Source of the DNA: Plicaturopsis crispa FD-325 SS-3
Lineage: Eukaryota; Basidiomycota; Agaricomycetes; Amylocorticiales; Amylocorticiaceae
DNA length: 64,000 nucleotides
Direction: 5' to 3'
NCBI GenBank assembly: GCA_000827205.1
Contig: KN832558.1
Coordinates: 1,317,110 to 1,381,109, forward strand
Positions 43,094-61,076 of this stretch are shown here, in pieces. The notes under the pieces were generated by a model, which saw nothing but the letters and a program-made list of their open reading frames with translations, was not told the origin of the DNA and made no database searches. Position 1 is the stretch's first letter; each line of letters begins with the position of its first letter. A program made the position numbers and the translations under genes.

Positions 43094-45241
43094 TCACCGC
43101 AGCCCCTCCGGCCACTCGCTTCGCCTCCTCCACCGCCCATCCGCGTCGAACCGCGGGTTCGTGGGGTACTGCAAGCCCGCGGTTGGGTTGCCGCCGATCG
43201 GCACTGCACTCGAGCAGTCAGTATAAACGTCTTGACGCGTACACCCAGGACCTCGACGCTCATGGGCGCGGATGCATAGAGATAGAAGAGCGAGAAACAC
43301 GCACATATCCACCCACCCCACCCCTCGCCCATCACCTCCTCCCAATGCGCCCTTGCGCCGCTCCCAGCCCACCACAAGTTCCCCTCTCGGCCTATGCTGC
43401 CCCACTCCGCCTCCCATGCGCGGCGCGTTGCGGTTTTCGCGCTGTGCGCAGAAGAGGTTGTTCAGTCAGCTAAATGCGCAGAGAGATGCGGGCGGCATGT
43501 AGCAGAGATGCGGGCGGCATGTAGCAGAGATGCGGGCGGCATGTAGCAGAGATGCGGGCGGCATGTAGCAGAGATGCAGGGGGCATGCGCAGAGGTTTGT
43601 CAGCGGGTATGCGCAGTGACACGGTATGCGCAGTGACACGTGCAAAGAGCTTGTAGAGTAAGGAAACGCGAGCGGGCGACGTACCGTAACCTCCAAAACC
43701 GCTGCCCCCGCCCAAGCGCGGCGTAGACCGCCTGGTTCCCCTTCTTCTCCACCGTCGTGATGTTCCGGAATATGAGCGAGAGGTGGATGGTGTAGAGCAG
43801 GACGGTGAAGAGGGTGAATAGGCCGGCGCTGGGTTCGGTGTGTTGGGTTAGTTCGTGTGTGAAGTGAATTAGTTCGTGCGGGAGGTGTGGGGCAGATGGG
43901 GAGGAGACGGGGAGGGAGAAGGGGGAGGGGGGACGGAACGAGGAGAGGGAGAGGGGGGGGGGAGAACGTACACGACGATGACGACTCCCTGCTGCGGGTC
44001 GATGCTACGTACGGGCGACGACGCATTCGCGCCGACGAGCGTGGCGAACGTCCAGAGCCAGTATAGATAGCTCCACTGGCAGAAGATCACGAAGAACTGG
44101 TTCAATTCACGATTATCAGCAACCCGCACCCACATATATCAGCTCACCAGCCCTCACCTTATGGTTCCGCGCGCCGACGCATTGCCCGATCCCTACAGGC
44201 ACGCGTCAGCACACCACTACACACCACAGATTGCCCCGGGAACAAGGGATGGGGGACTGACATGGACAGTGGTGGTCGTACTTGAGGACGCACTGCTCCA
44301 ACACACGTCAGCCGCACACCCGTTAACTAAGCACATAGAGAAAGAAGGAGGGGGAAGAACTCACAGTCCCGCAAGCACGGCAGTGGTGCGCGCGGTACGG
44401 CTTCACGATCTCGCAGTGCGCGCAGTAGCGGTGCGAGGGGAGGAGGGTGGGGGCCGTGGGCGGGGGCGGCGCGGTAGAGGGCGGGCTTAGGGTCGGGGCT
44501 ATCGTGGGCTCGGGAGTAGGCGCGGACTCGGGAGTAGACGTAGCTGGAACGTCATTGTCGTCGGCGTCCGATGGAGGGGGCGCGTCTTTCTGCTCGGGGA
44601 GTGGTGATGGGGACTGCGAGGCGGTTTCGGCTGCGTCGCCGCCGACGTGCGTGGAAGTAGAAGCGGTGTCGCTGGATACGCGCGGGGAAGGGGCGTCGGA
44701 CTCTTGGGGCGCAGGATGCGCAGACTTGGGCACGTGCTACATACGCAAGGCAAACGTCCATCAGCGAGCGGCAGAGTCTGCAATTGGGAGCACCAACCTC
44801 AATCGCGTGTCCCGGACCCGTCATAAGTATCTGGGTAAAGGTCAGAAGAAGGCTTTGGGAGATGCGAACGCCGTGTGCACGCACCACGCTGTACGACCAC
44901 GCCGCCAGGAGTAGCACGACGCAGAATACACTTAGAAAAGCGACTGCCAATGACCGTATCATCAGTATAAGAGGCAATCAGCAGTCGCTCCCGGACTCAC
45001 CGCCCATTTCCCGACTGCCCCGCGCGCCCCTCTCTCCCCGTATCATGGGCACGCACAAGCGCCCGATGTACACATACGCGGCGTATATGGCAAAGCCCGA
45101 CGCGGCGCCGACGGCGGCTTTGCGCACGAGCCACGGCTGTTTCTTCCGGCGGGCGGCCCTCTTCGCGCGCACTTCGCGGATGAGGCCGCAGCAGCCTGAG
45201 GCGCGCTCTGTCGTTTTCGCCTGTGGGTCGCTGGCTGCCAT
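43094..45241 (-). CDS. DHHC palmitoyltransferase
   Basis: Integral-membrane protein S-acyltransferase that attaches palmitate to Cys of target proteins through an autoacylated DHHC Cys. The protein has two N-terminal membrane helices (around FAIYAAYVYIGRLCVPM and SLAVAFLSVFCVVLLLAAWS), a long low-complexity Pro/Ser/Thr loop, then the Cys-rich domain [45 protein letters not shown] with all zinc ligands and the DHHC motif. Two more helices follow (FFVIFCQWSYLYWLWTFATLV and VVIVVAGLFTLFTVLLYTIHL). The TTxE motif (ITTVE), WEAEWGSIGREGNLWW and the ending PTNPRFDADGRWRRRSEWPEGLR match fungal PFA-type enzymes. About nine exons, all GT-AG. One intron, 43442-43684, is longer than the rest because of a 22-bp minisatellite. 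Enzyme class is sure; which PFA orthologue is not. Confidence 0.93.
43483..43592. repeat. 22-bp minisatellite in an intron of the DHHC gene
   Basis: Four nearly perfect units of 22 bp with core GAGATGCGGGCGGCATGTAG, then a degenerate fifth. It lies within the intron 43442-43684. Confidence 0.93.
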
Positions 45242-45648
45242 GGAGGTTGCGCGCAGGAGGCAGGGCGGTAGGGAGGTTTATAAATAGCCTGCAGCAATCA
45301 GCGCGCGTTTGAATCAATTATGCACAGGATGTCCCTGGATCTGTCCTGGGTCACGCTGGTAAGCTATATCTGTTGTCGCTGCTACGAGAGGAGGCCTACA
45401 TGGGACATTTGTGGGACATAGCGATATGTTGTGGTCATTTCGGTGTGCGGACATTGGAGGATTCCGAGGAAGCTTCGAAGTGCAATTGAGTGTAAATCAG
45501 CTCGAGTTAAGCTCGAGTACTCTATTTTACCTCCGAGTCAGGATTTCCAAATCAAAGCACAAAGTCCCAGTGCTCCAGAAGGTTCTCACACGATCGGCTA
45601 TCCAATTAATGTACATAGGTCTACGGGTATACACAATCACAGCAAGAA
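45242..45648. other. Spacer between DHHC gene and transcription factor
   Basis: It holds the upstream region of the DHHC gene and the 3' end of the transcription-factor gene. TATAAATA lies just before the DHHC start on the minus strand (about 45277-45288). Nothing else seen. Confidence 0.4.
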
Positions 45649-48600
45649 CTACAACAGACTACCAAAATCCCCAAACGAAGGATCGCCAAGCGCCTCCTTC
45701 GAAAACATCTCCCAATCTAGAGAAAAGGGCATATTTAGCATCCAGCCACAAGGAGGTACACACATGAACGCACCCGTCTGCTGCAACAGCTCGCCAGGGG
45801 GCTCCACCGACGAACTAGTCGTCGTCGGCGTCTCCGACGACACCCCCAGCGAGAGCAAAAAATCATCCCACGCCTGCACCTGCACCTCCTCCGCCACCGG
45901 CGCCTGCGCATCCCAGCTCGCCACCGGCGGCGGCGGCACGCGCACATCGCTCACCGCCGTCGCCACGCGCTTGAACACCGCCCGCAGCGACTCCGCGTCC
46001 GCCTCCAGCTGCCCCGGGCTGCGCGGGCCGCCTTTGGGCCGGCACGCGTGCGCGCTGCGCCGTAGGGCGGCCTCTTTTTGTAGGCTGTCGACGATCTGCC
46101 GTCCGCGGTGCGCGATCTCTGCGATGGCGGCGTTCCCGTCTTGGCAGAGCCGCTCGAAGAGGAAGCGCGCGGACTGGATCTGCGCTGCGCGGCCCTCGGC
46201 GTCGGGCTGGCCCGTGTCGATCCTGTTGAATGTGTCGACTGTGGGCAGCTGGTTAGTATGGAGGTAGGAGATACGGATGCGGGGATGACTCACGGAACAT
46301 GACGATGATGCCCCCGAGGGCATGAGCTGTGCTGTACCAGCTTCTCTCGATAGTGGACCCGTGGAGGAACTGCTGGGAGTCGAGAATGATCTCTGCACTT
46401 TCGAGACATGCCGCGTGTGATCGTTGATATACCGGGTTGCGGAAGCCGCGCACCCTAGAAAGGAGTCAGCGACGGATCACTTTGTCAATAGAGCCAGCGG
46501 TGTGCCTACATGAACGGTCGATGTAGGCGAAGAAGCTGGTGGCAAAAAATAAGTCACAGACACGTCGAGCAACGCTACTCAAAGGCTTACGCGATTATGC
46601 AGGGCTGCTCTTAACGCAGCCCGCCGTTCTATCCAACCTGTCAGAGGGATGAAGTAGTAGTGGCCAACTGAGGGGTTATAGCTCACGTTGCTTATCTCTG
46701 TTTTCCGGGAGCATGAGTCCCTCCCCGAGCAAAGGGCTGACTTTGGCTCTGAACTGCGCGTCGAAGGCGAGAATGGAGTCGTAGCTGATACCTTCGGGGA
46801 AACGGAGGAGCTCGGCTACCCGCAGACAATGGTCGACGAGTGCCCGCGCATACTAAATAGAGAAGCCGTCGTCATTAGGGCGGACAACAATGAGCTGGGG
46901 GCGTACAATTAAGTGCATCACATCCGTCAAACGGTGGGCGGGTTTTGGATGTACGACAATGTCCAATGTAAGGTCTTCGTCGTCGCAGTTGATGGGCAAG
47001 ACTGTGGTAACTGCAAAACGAATCCATTCAAGGTCATCAGTTGATTCAAGGTCACAAGCCAAGGACAGGGAGGTACTCACACGAGGACGGGGTGATGAGG
47101 TAGTCTCCACTCTTTACCGACGTTTTCCAATCGAGGATGACCAGGAAGTTCCATACGCGCACTCCCATCTCACGCCGCAAGCCGGATGGCCCAAGCGGGA
47201 ATGCAGCATCGTCCGGGGGCATCACGGTGATGTCGTTGCCAAGTTTGTGTAGTCCCATCATATGTGCAAGACGTATCGCAGCGGCTAATATGACATGGAA
47301 TAGATCAGAATACGCGCAGAGGCACGTTGTATCATCCAGATTCACCTAACCAGACGCTAAAATGCGAATTCATGCCCACCGAGAATCGTTTACTGGCGAT
47401 AAACGGCGAGCCAACATGGCGTATAAGGGCTCCATACAGAATCAAGGTCTGCACATATGACTTCAGGGCTACGCAGAACATATCCACGAATTCACTCACT
47501 TGTATGACGCGGAACTGCGGTTTGACGGCCCAGTTCGCGAGACCCAAAGCCATTTTGCTCGCCTCAAACCATATGATGGGCGCCTGCCCGGACGCGACCA
47601 GAGGGTACGTAGCACACTGCGGGCCTACGCGCCCCGAGCTCGCGTTCGCCCCCAGCGCCAGCGTCTGCGCGTACATCGCCAGCCACGCGGGGTCGATGCG
47701 CATGCATTCCTCCGCACCGAGCCGCCAAAATTGCACGCACTCGGACATGAACGACGGGCGATGGTGCACGTGCCACATCCAGTCGACGTGGTCAAAGTGC
47801 ACGCTGATGAGGTAGCGCGCGACAGGCACGGGCGGGAGGACGTTGTAGATGCGCTGTAACACTTGCTCGTCCGTGCCCGAAAGCGACGCTAGGGCATAGT
47901 CGAGAGACGCCGACGCTTCGTCGTCAGGTTTTTCGGACGCCTCGAGTCTGAGTATACTCGAGGTTGCGCGATTTCCGCCGGAATACGACAACGTCCGTGA
48001 GTCCGGAGTGGTCTTGTATGGAATGCGATCTCAGCAGGACTTAGTGAATTGTGCGTTCGAGTGTTCTACTCACCTGTAGAGGAGCTTCGGGGCCTTCTTT
48101 GAGTGCAGTTACACCAAGCGTACCGTAGCTACTGGCTACGCCCTGACCCCTCGCCAAATCTTCCAGCGCGAGCACGGCATCCTCTGTGTCCGAGTCGAGG
48201 CCGCTGCGCGGTGCAGACAGACTCGGCGAGGCAACTCCGCGCGGTGGTGTATGCAGATGCGGGAACGCCGTGGTGAACATTTGCTCCAAATGCGACAGGC
48301 GAGACGCTAGAGCCTGCATCGTATACGGCGGCGGGTACGCAGAAGTCTCTCTCGGAGGGGGAGCGCGGCGAGTGATGGAAGGGACAACTTCAAATTCGCA
48401 CAGCTCGATCTCACCCCGCGTCGTGCACTGGTCGCAGGGCATTTGGCGGTCGCACTGGGGGCACGGTTTCAGCGTTGACCGTACATGCCCGTTCCATTCT
48501 GCTCACCTTGATCTTCCGCCGTCTGCCCGGTGACGATGAATGAGCTACCGGCGCGTAGAATGCGCATATCCCAAAGGACTCACTCACTTGCATTCTCCAC

Positions 48601-48736
48601 ACGAAAACGTCGCCCGCTTCTTTCTCTTACGGTTGGGACCACCATTGGTATGTGAGGCAGACCCGTTTCCCTCGTGGTCGGAATCGTCGGTGACCTGTGG
48701 ACTACTTGCCCGCTTCTTGGGCCGCTCTGAGGACAT
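45649..48736 (-). CDS. Zn2Cys6 fungal-specific transcription factor
   Basis: Nuclear DNA-binding regulator of the Gal4-type binuclear zinc cluster class. The N-terminus has a basic stretch (GGPNRKRKKRATFS), then CGECKRRKIKCDRQMPCDQCTTRGEIELCEF, which supplies all six zinc Cys. This cluster is split over three exons; the middle one, 48507-48522, is 16 nt long. Residues after it are Pro/Ser-rich, with a coiled-coil-like MQALASRLSHLEQMF, a common dimerisation segment. The middle-homology (fungal_trans) region is seen in RIYNVLPPVPVARYLISVHFDHVDWMWHVHHRPSF and in AAIRLAHMMGLHKLG...GLRREMGVRVWNFLVILDW. The C-terminal part ends EALGDPSFGDFGSLL at 45649. About ten or more short introns are present; the exact borders of the later exons are tentative. 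Head-to-head with the ABC transporter at 49174, with 437 bp between the starts. Confidence 0.88.
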
Positions 48737-49173
48737 GATAGTAATAGTGGGTGTCTAAGCTCGAAAGCGAGATATAGCAAGCTGGTATGTCGTCGACAGC
48801 TTGACTCGAGTCTCACTCAACGAGATCTTGACAATTTGAATGAGACAAGCAAATGCATTCGGCCCCCGGAGATATATGTAGCCCCTGAATGATTCGTCCG
48901 TACAGAACGCGGAAACGGAGACGTGGCTAGACGTGGTGCACTGTGAGAGTAAAGAACTCATGCTGTGCGTGCACGGTCCCGCTTCCACCCCACCGAGTCA
49001 ATACTAATGCTACTTAATACATAGTGAGGCGTCGCCGTAGGAGAAAAGCGATATCAACCGATTCCTTAGGTGCCGCTCTGCAAGGTCACGGTGTCTCACA
49101 CCCCGACGCGTTTGTTCGGCAGATTCAACCATCGCGACTACATATGACAACTTAATCGGAACTGGTATAATCA
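48737..49173. promoter_or_regulatory. Divergent promoter region of transcription factor and ABC transporter
   Basis: Shared 437-bp upstream region of two outward genes, one a Zn2Cys6 regulator and one a YOR1-like transporter. Zn2Cys6 sites are usually CGG-based. Two CCG/CGG-containing words are present but no clear paired site was identified. Confidence 0.45.
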
Positions 49174-55569
<6,396 letters not shown>

Positions 55570-55980
55570 TGGCTGCATTCACCAATTGACGCTCGCTCAT
55601 ACACTCCCCCATTCTAACGTATACCTACTTACACCCCTTTAAAGATTACCCACCACTCATTTGAATCAGCACTATCAAAACACCCTCATCGACATCACGC
55701 ATTCCGCATGGTCCATCGCTATCACGGTTAACTTATATATCTCGCTGCATACCACTCCTATACCCCCGCTCACTCATTATACTTATCAATATGATCACCA
55801 CTCACTAGTTCACTCAGCTCCCATGCATAGGCTACATATCCGAAGATATCTTCTACTTGAACGTATGCGACTGATTTCCATTCCTGAGTTCACTGTGTGC
55901 TTTGGGAGGTGCCGGGAAGTTCCCATATTCAAAGATGCCACCTAGAGAAAACAACTCAGTCAGTCGTGCATTACTGCGAG
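55570..55980. other. Convergent spacer between ABC transporter and RRP6
   Basis: A 411-bp AT-richer stretch holding the 3' ends of the two genes. No further feature seen. Confidence 0.4.
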
Positions 55981-58883
55981 CTAAAATATGGCAAACAAAC
56001 CCTTATTTTGCTTTTGTTTCTTCTTCTTGCGCTGTGCAGCCTCTGGCGGAGGTGCATCATCGAGAATATTGGGAACCGCGGAGTAGTCGAACACTTCCTC
56101 AGCCTCTGCGTCCTCAGTGGGGGTCTTCTCATCCTGAACTCGTGATTTTGTCCGTTTGCGCTTTGCCGCACGCGCTTGCCCGACGACAACGATGGAATCG
56201 TCAATAACCTCGGCCTTTTTCCGCTGTGTTGCCGGAACGAATGGCATCTCTACATGACCACTAGATGCATCTTCCATCGTCGTATCATCTGGAGAGGGGG
56301 CTTCCGCAGCCTCTGCGCCAATCTGATGGACGCTTGAGCGACAAAATGGATCCAAGACGGCTGAGTGTCTCACCTTCGGTACGGAGGGGGCAATCACTAG
56401 GGTGCTGTGTATCCTGGATACAAGCTGACGGAATTGAGTGCTGTCCCGAGTCTGTTGGGATGCAAACCCGGCCATTGAGGAATTGGAACGAGCATTGGTG
56501 AAAAACTACGCACTGTGGTGGACGGCGATATACCCCCAAACAAGGAGCTCTTGGGCGCCGCATACGATACTTGCTTTGACGCTGCTGTTCGACTTGGTAG
56601 TACGACACCAAATAGCGAAGAGGACGACGCTACTGCCAGACCCTTCCGGGACACTGCAAGAAAACTCGTCTGAATGACCGGCACACGACTCCAGCGTGCA
56701 ATTGCTTACCATGTGACCATAGCTGAGACGTTGCGGCCTCCTTGGGAGCAGAAGGCACAACGCTGTCCGCTACGACATCCATCTGGGAACTTGTTTTCTC
56801 GTTCGTCTCTACTACCGCATGCATAGGCTCCGACGATTTTGTGCCCGCACGTTGCTGTACTGTTGCCTTGATAGCATCCAGTAGCTCCCGGGCCCGGCGT
56901 CTCAGCACGGGCGGCACAGACTGGAATATTGACATCAAGGCTGCCATATCTGCCGGCGGAGTTTCTGCTAGTTGGAAGAGGAAGTGGTTGGGGAGAACGT
57001 ATCTGGCCACAACAAACCGTCGATCAGTATTGAGCACGAGCCTAAATATGAGTATGCCTTATTACCGTGTACTCTCGTCCTCTTCTCGAGCTATCTGGTC
57101 CCTCCAACCATGCACACAACGATACACATCCCGGTTGATGTTATCCATCGCAGTCCGGGCCAGCGAGCTTTTGTTCCATTTACGCGCAAGCGTGTCCCAT
57201 CCCCCGGGACCTGCCCCGCCTTCGAGATCGTACATCTCCTTCTCATATGTGCGCAATGCGGTCTCTTCTGAGCGGCTCAGCGCCTCACGTAAGTAGACAT
57301 GTGCGGGATCTGCCGACGTAGAGGAGCCCGCTATGGTGGGAGATTGCGAACGCGACCGAGACCGCGACTGCGCGAGGTCGAGCAGGGCGTTCCGAAGGTT
57401 GTCATAGATGTAGAGCAGGAAGTGAGTGTCCGAACGTGCGTAGAGAAGCATTTCCTCCGGAAGCGGTCTATGGGGAAACTGTGAGATATTTATCCAGCTA
57501 AGGAGGGTGTCATCCCGACCTTATACGCCAATCGGCGAGTTGGTAGCGCTTGTCGGGTGTGAAATCGCAATACATTTCCAGCAGATTTGCGAGTCCGTGT
57601 CTAGGGAATTCTGTTCCAAGTGGCGTCAATGCATGTCGAACGAACGAGACAGAAAGCCCGCACCTAGGATTTTGGACGCGTGAAATGTGTCGAAGAGGTT
57701 CACAATAAACAAGTTAAAGTTTTGCTGCAGCCACACGATGTCACTTTCTGCTCCGTGGAAGACCTACGATACAGGTCAGGCGCATGTTTCTCGGTGTCAA
57801 TAAAGGGCACACACTTTGACTATTTCTGGATTTGTGAAGATCTCGTTAAGCTCTACTAGCTCATCTCTCAAGACGAGGCAGTCAACGATATAGTCCTCCT
57901 CCCGCGTACTGATTTGCATCAGACATAAGAACCCACTGAAGCTACGATAGCTATGGTGCTCCAAGTCCACCGCAATGTCCTTTGCTAAGCGAAGTTTCTC
58001 TAGCATCAGATTGAACAATGCAGGCGTATCGACCCATGTGAACGGCGTTTCCTCGAAGGATCTAGGGGGCGTTGGGGGTGCCGGTTGGAACATGCGTGAG
58101 GGATACGTTATGTGTTTAATTTCGTAGCGGTAAGGGTGCAGAGTTTCGATTTTCGGCTCATCGTTAATGTCGTGATCTTGTTGGTAGATATATCCCAAAG
58201 GCACTTGCGCATTATACTTATGGTCCAAGCGTGGATACCACGGTGACGCGCTGTTGTCCGCCTTGGTCTTGAACTTCGCCTGAGGTTTAGGGATGTGGGA
58301 AGCGTGTTGTATGACAGGATCCAGTCGCCCCCGAGACGCGTGGGGATTCTGGAAGATAGTCAGCGCGTCGTCATACTGAGCAGTATATCGCACGTACCTT
58401 CGAAGCGGCCGGCTTGGGGGGATTGATTGCAATGGCGGGTGCTTTAGTCTTACCGAGGTATTCATCTAGAGACATGTCCTGCGCGCAATATTTCAGTTGA
58501 GTGACCACATACGTGTTGATAGAGGGGCCCACCGCTCGCTCCAGTAGTTGATCCATCGACTCGACGATTAACGATTCAAACCGGTCTACAACATCGTCCT
58601 GACTCTGAAGCTTCTGCTTTCCCTTTCCGCGGCCGGCTTGAGATGCGTCGACCGTGGATACCAGAGCAAGGAGGTCATTTGTGACAGATAGAACACGCGA
58701 AGAAAATGCGTCGAGTTCTTTGGCGAGTTCCGAGTCGATAGAACGGTGAAAAGCAAGATCGGACGGCAGAGAGACAGAGTTCTTGATTGCTTTGAGCGCG
58801 GCTCCTTGCAGTTGCGCGTTAAACTCGTCAAAAGACGAAGACGAGACCAAACCAGTTACAACGTTCGAGTCCTCAGAAGACAT
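55981..58883 (-). CDS. RRP6: Exosome 3'-5' exoribonuclease RRP6
   Basis: Nuclear exosome subunit that trims and degrades structured RNAs, rRNA precursors and cryptic transcripts; a DEDDy-type exonuclease. It starts [21 protein letters not shown], followed by the PMC2NT region ([35 protein letters not shown]...[17 protein letters not shown]), which binds the cofactor RRP47. Then come [13 protein letters not shown] and PFTWVDTP and the exonuclease motifs: [12 protein letters not shown] (Asp and Glu), [13 protein letters not shown] (Asp) and [16 protein letters not shown] (Tyr and Asp). [25 protein letters not shown] lies between. The HRDC domain follows ([24 protein letters not shown]...[24 protein letters not shown]). 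The C-terminus is charged with a KRKRTKSR nuclear signal, then [13 protein letters not shown] and a lysine-rich end. About nine short introns; all catalytic residues are present. Confidence 0.95.
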
Positions 58884-59496
58884 GGAAGATCTAGCCAAAG
58901 TGTTACCGACGCTGCTCGCCGTCGACGTCGGCGACGCGAAAAGAAAGATCGGTAAAATGCTTGACTGGGATTACGTAACTGTGGTTGTGCATATGATGCG
59001 CTTCGTGGTTTGTCTCGCAAGTTCTTACTCTGAGTAGTAGCTGCTTGTTGACTTACAGACTGTGTATGTAGCGCTCGATACTATTGCTTGCCTCCGCCAT
59101 CCATCGTGGATTTTCCAATGAACCCGGTGACTTGGGTGTTCCCTAAAGGATAACTCTGGTACGACTTCAGTCAAGCACTCACTTGGCCTTCCTTTGAGGC
59201 GGTCTTGAGGTCTCTAAAACCAACCGTCCGTACGTATTTCTCTTGGACTCTAATGGACAGGAACAGGCTTACCGCTCTGTATAGGGCTTGGGCTGCACAG
59301 CTCCTGAGCTTGGCCCCTTGCACTGCAGGCCTTTGGCGCCGCAATTGCAATCGGATGTAAACTGGCTAAAGAACCGGTGCCGACCGGATGTAAATTGGAC
59401 GGGTACCTGCTATAGGGGCCCTCACCAAAATCGCTTTATATACCTGCGTCGTGCATATAGCACGCTATCACAGTACCAGTGCATTACCTCCACATC
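58884..59496. other. Divergent spacer between RRP6 and pseudokinase gene
   Basis: A 613-bp intergenic region. Near 59350-59400 the word CCGGTGCCGACCGGATGTAAA follows an earlier CGGATGTAAACTGG, a short local duplication. No gene seen. Confidence 0.4.
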
Positions 59497-60747
59497 ATGC
59501 AAGACTCCACTAACACTAAAGAGCTCTTGGGCTCTATATCCCCTACCCGATCCGATGGGAGCGTCTCGACGATAAATGACCTCGACGACTTTGGCGACTT
59601 TGGCGGACCTCTGCAAAGGATGGCTGGACCTCGTGACATCGTAGAGATTGCCACTCCCCCGAGTCCCTCGTCGTCGGCTTCGTCGATGACCCCCGACATG
59701 TATGTGTTTCTTCTTGAATCATTCTTTCAGTAGTACTCACATGCGACGCCTAGTGATTACGAGGAACTCATTGACGAGCTTCTCAGCCAGAGGTGCTCTG
59801 ACGACGAACTCCCTGAAATAGTGAGCACTAGACATCTCATGTATTGTTTCTCGCCGTTTAATCCCTTCTTCCAGATAGTTGTCGAGGCATCCTCAGAATA
59901 CAGTAACGACACGCTTATGATCAAGCCATTACACCAAAAATCCGAAGAACTGAGCATTCTCCTATATCTCAATCACGAAGATTTCCGCGAAGACCCGTGG
60001 AATCCGTCTCCTCGAATTCTAGCCACCGTAAAGAGAGGCGAAGTAGTCTTCGTGTGCATAGTGAGTATTTTAGCAATGCAGCTCATACGACATCTAACCG
60101 CGAATGTTTTACAGGAACGACTCCACGAGTACAATCGCCCGCTGTTCAGAACGATTGCCAACTACACAGATTTCTTCAGGCAGTGCTTAGAGGTAAATCT
60201 CTCATCCCCGGTCCTCCTACTACCGGCCTCTCAACTTACAACCGAATCCAGGGCCTTACGTTCCTGCACGAATTGAAAGTGACACAGCTAGGATACCGCA
60301 ATCCCTACTCCCTTATGATGGCCATCGGCACCCACACAGTCGAGGATTTCGACCGAACCTTATACCCGGTCCGGTACTGTCAGGTCGACTACAGCCATTC
60401 ATTTAGGCTCAGCCCGGGCTCGCCATCGCTCCCGCAGGATCGCCAAGCGAAAGCCTTCCGACGCGACATACAGGATTGCGGACTCATGATGGACAGTCTG
60501 CTGGAGGACGTATGTTTACCCACTCGTCCTGTTGCCATGTATGCTCATGGTATGCCATTCGTCTACGCAGGTTCACATCATAGCGCCTAAATTCAAGTCG
60601 CTCATGAAGGCAATGGCTAGTGGCGAGTTCAGCGCGGATGCCTCGCGCAAGCTGTTCGAGGCACTCTGTAACTCGGTCGAAAGCTCTGTGTACGCGACGC
60701 CTATCAACACGCCGGCTGTTCAGGCCCTCATCGGGCTGCTGCAATAG
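59497..60747 (+). CDS. Probable pseudokinase of a basidiomycete kinase-like family
   Basis: Six exons with GT-AG introns. The acidic N-terminus (TKELLGSISPTRSDGSVSTINDLDDFGDFGGP) is followed by a region that follows the plan of Agaricomycete kinase-like proteins. ILLYLNHEDFREDPWNPSPRI sits at the N-lobe start and EVVFVCIERLHEYNRPLF at the hinge. ANYTDFFRQCLEGLTFLHE matches the helix that leads into the catalytic loop of active relatives (VDFFRQ..EGL.F.HE..VAHRD). At the loop itself this protein reads LKVTQLGYRNPYSLMM, so the HRD triad is gone while RN is kept. Where DFG is expected it reads YCQVDYSHSFR. AFRRDIQDCGLMMDSLLE then matches the C-lobe helix (F..DV..LG). Loss of both HRD and DFG argues for a non-catalytic protein. 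Frames are open and the introns are well formed, so it is likely expressed. Role unknown. Confidence 0.75.
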
Positions 60748-61076
60748 CGGCCATGCATACGGACTATATGGACTACTTATAATGGACATGATATTCTATG
60801 TAACCTCTGTACTACTACTAATGGTCCACACGAATGTCACGATAATCAAACATGACAATCTGCTGTCCAGTTATCTGTCCCACGCCGTCATGAGTCGGAT
60901 GAATAGCATATACCAGGGTCCCTCGCCCAGCGGCCAAGTCCGTGTTGTATAACATTCGATGATGATAGTTTCCCGCACACGTCACCAGTGAGCCTGCCAG
61001 TGGCTCCTGGACTTCCATAAGCGTCCCCTTGGAATAGCGAAGGAGGTCGTTTACTATACTGCAGTTGCCCCTGCGG
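60748..61076. other. Convergent spacer between pseudokinase and velvet gene
   Basis: A 329-bp region between two convergent genes; an open frame continues from the velvet gene on the minus strand in another phase, but shows no motifs. Confidence 0.35.
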
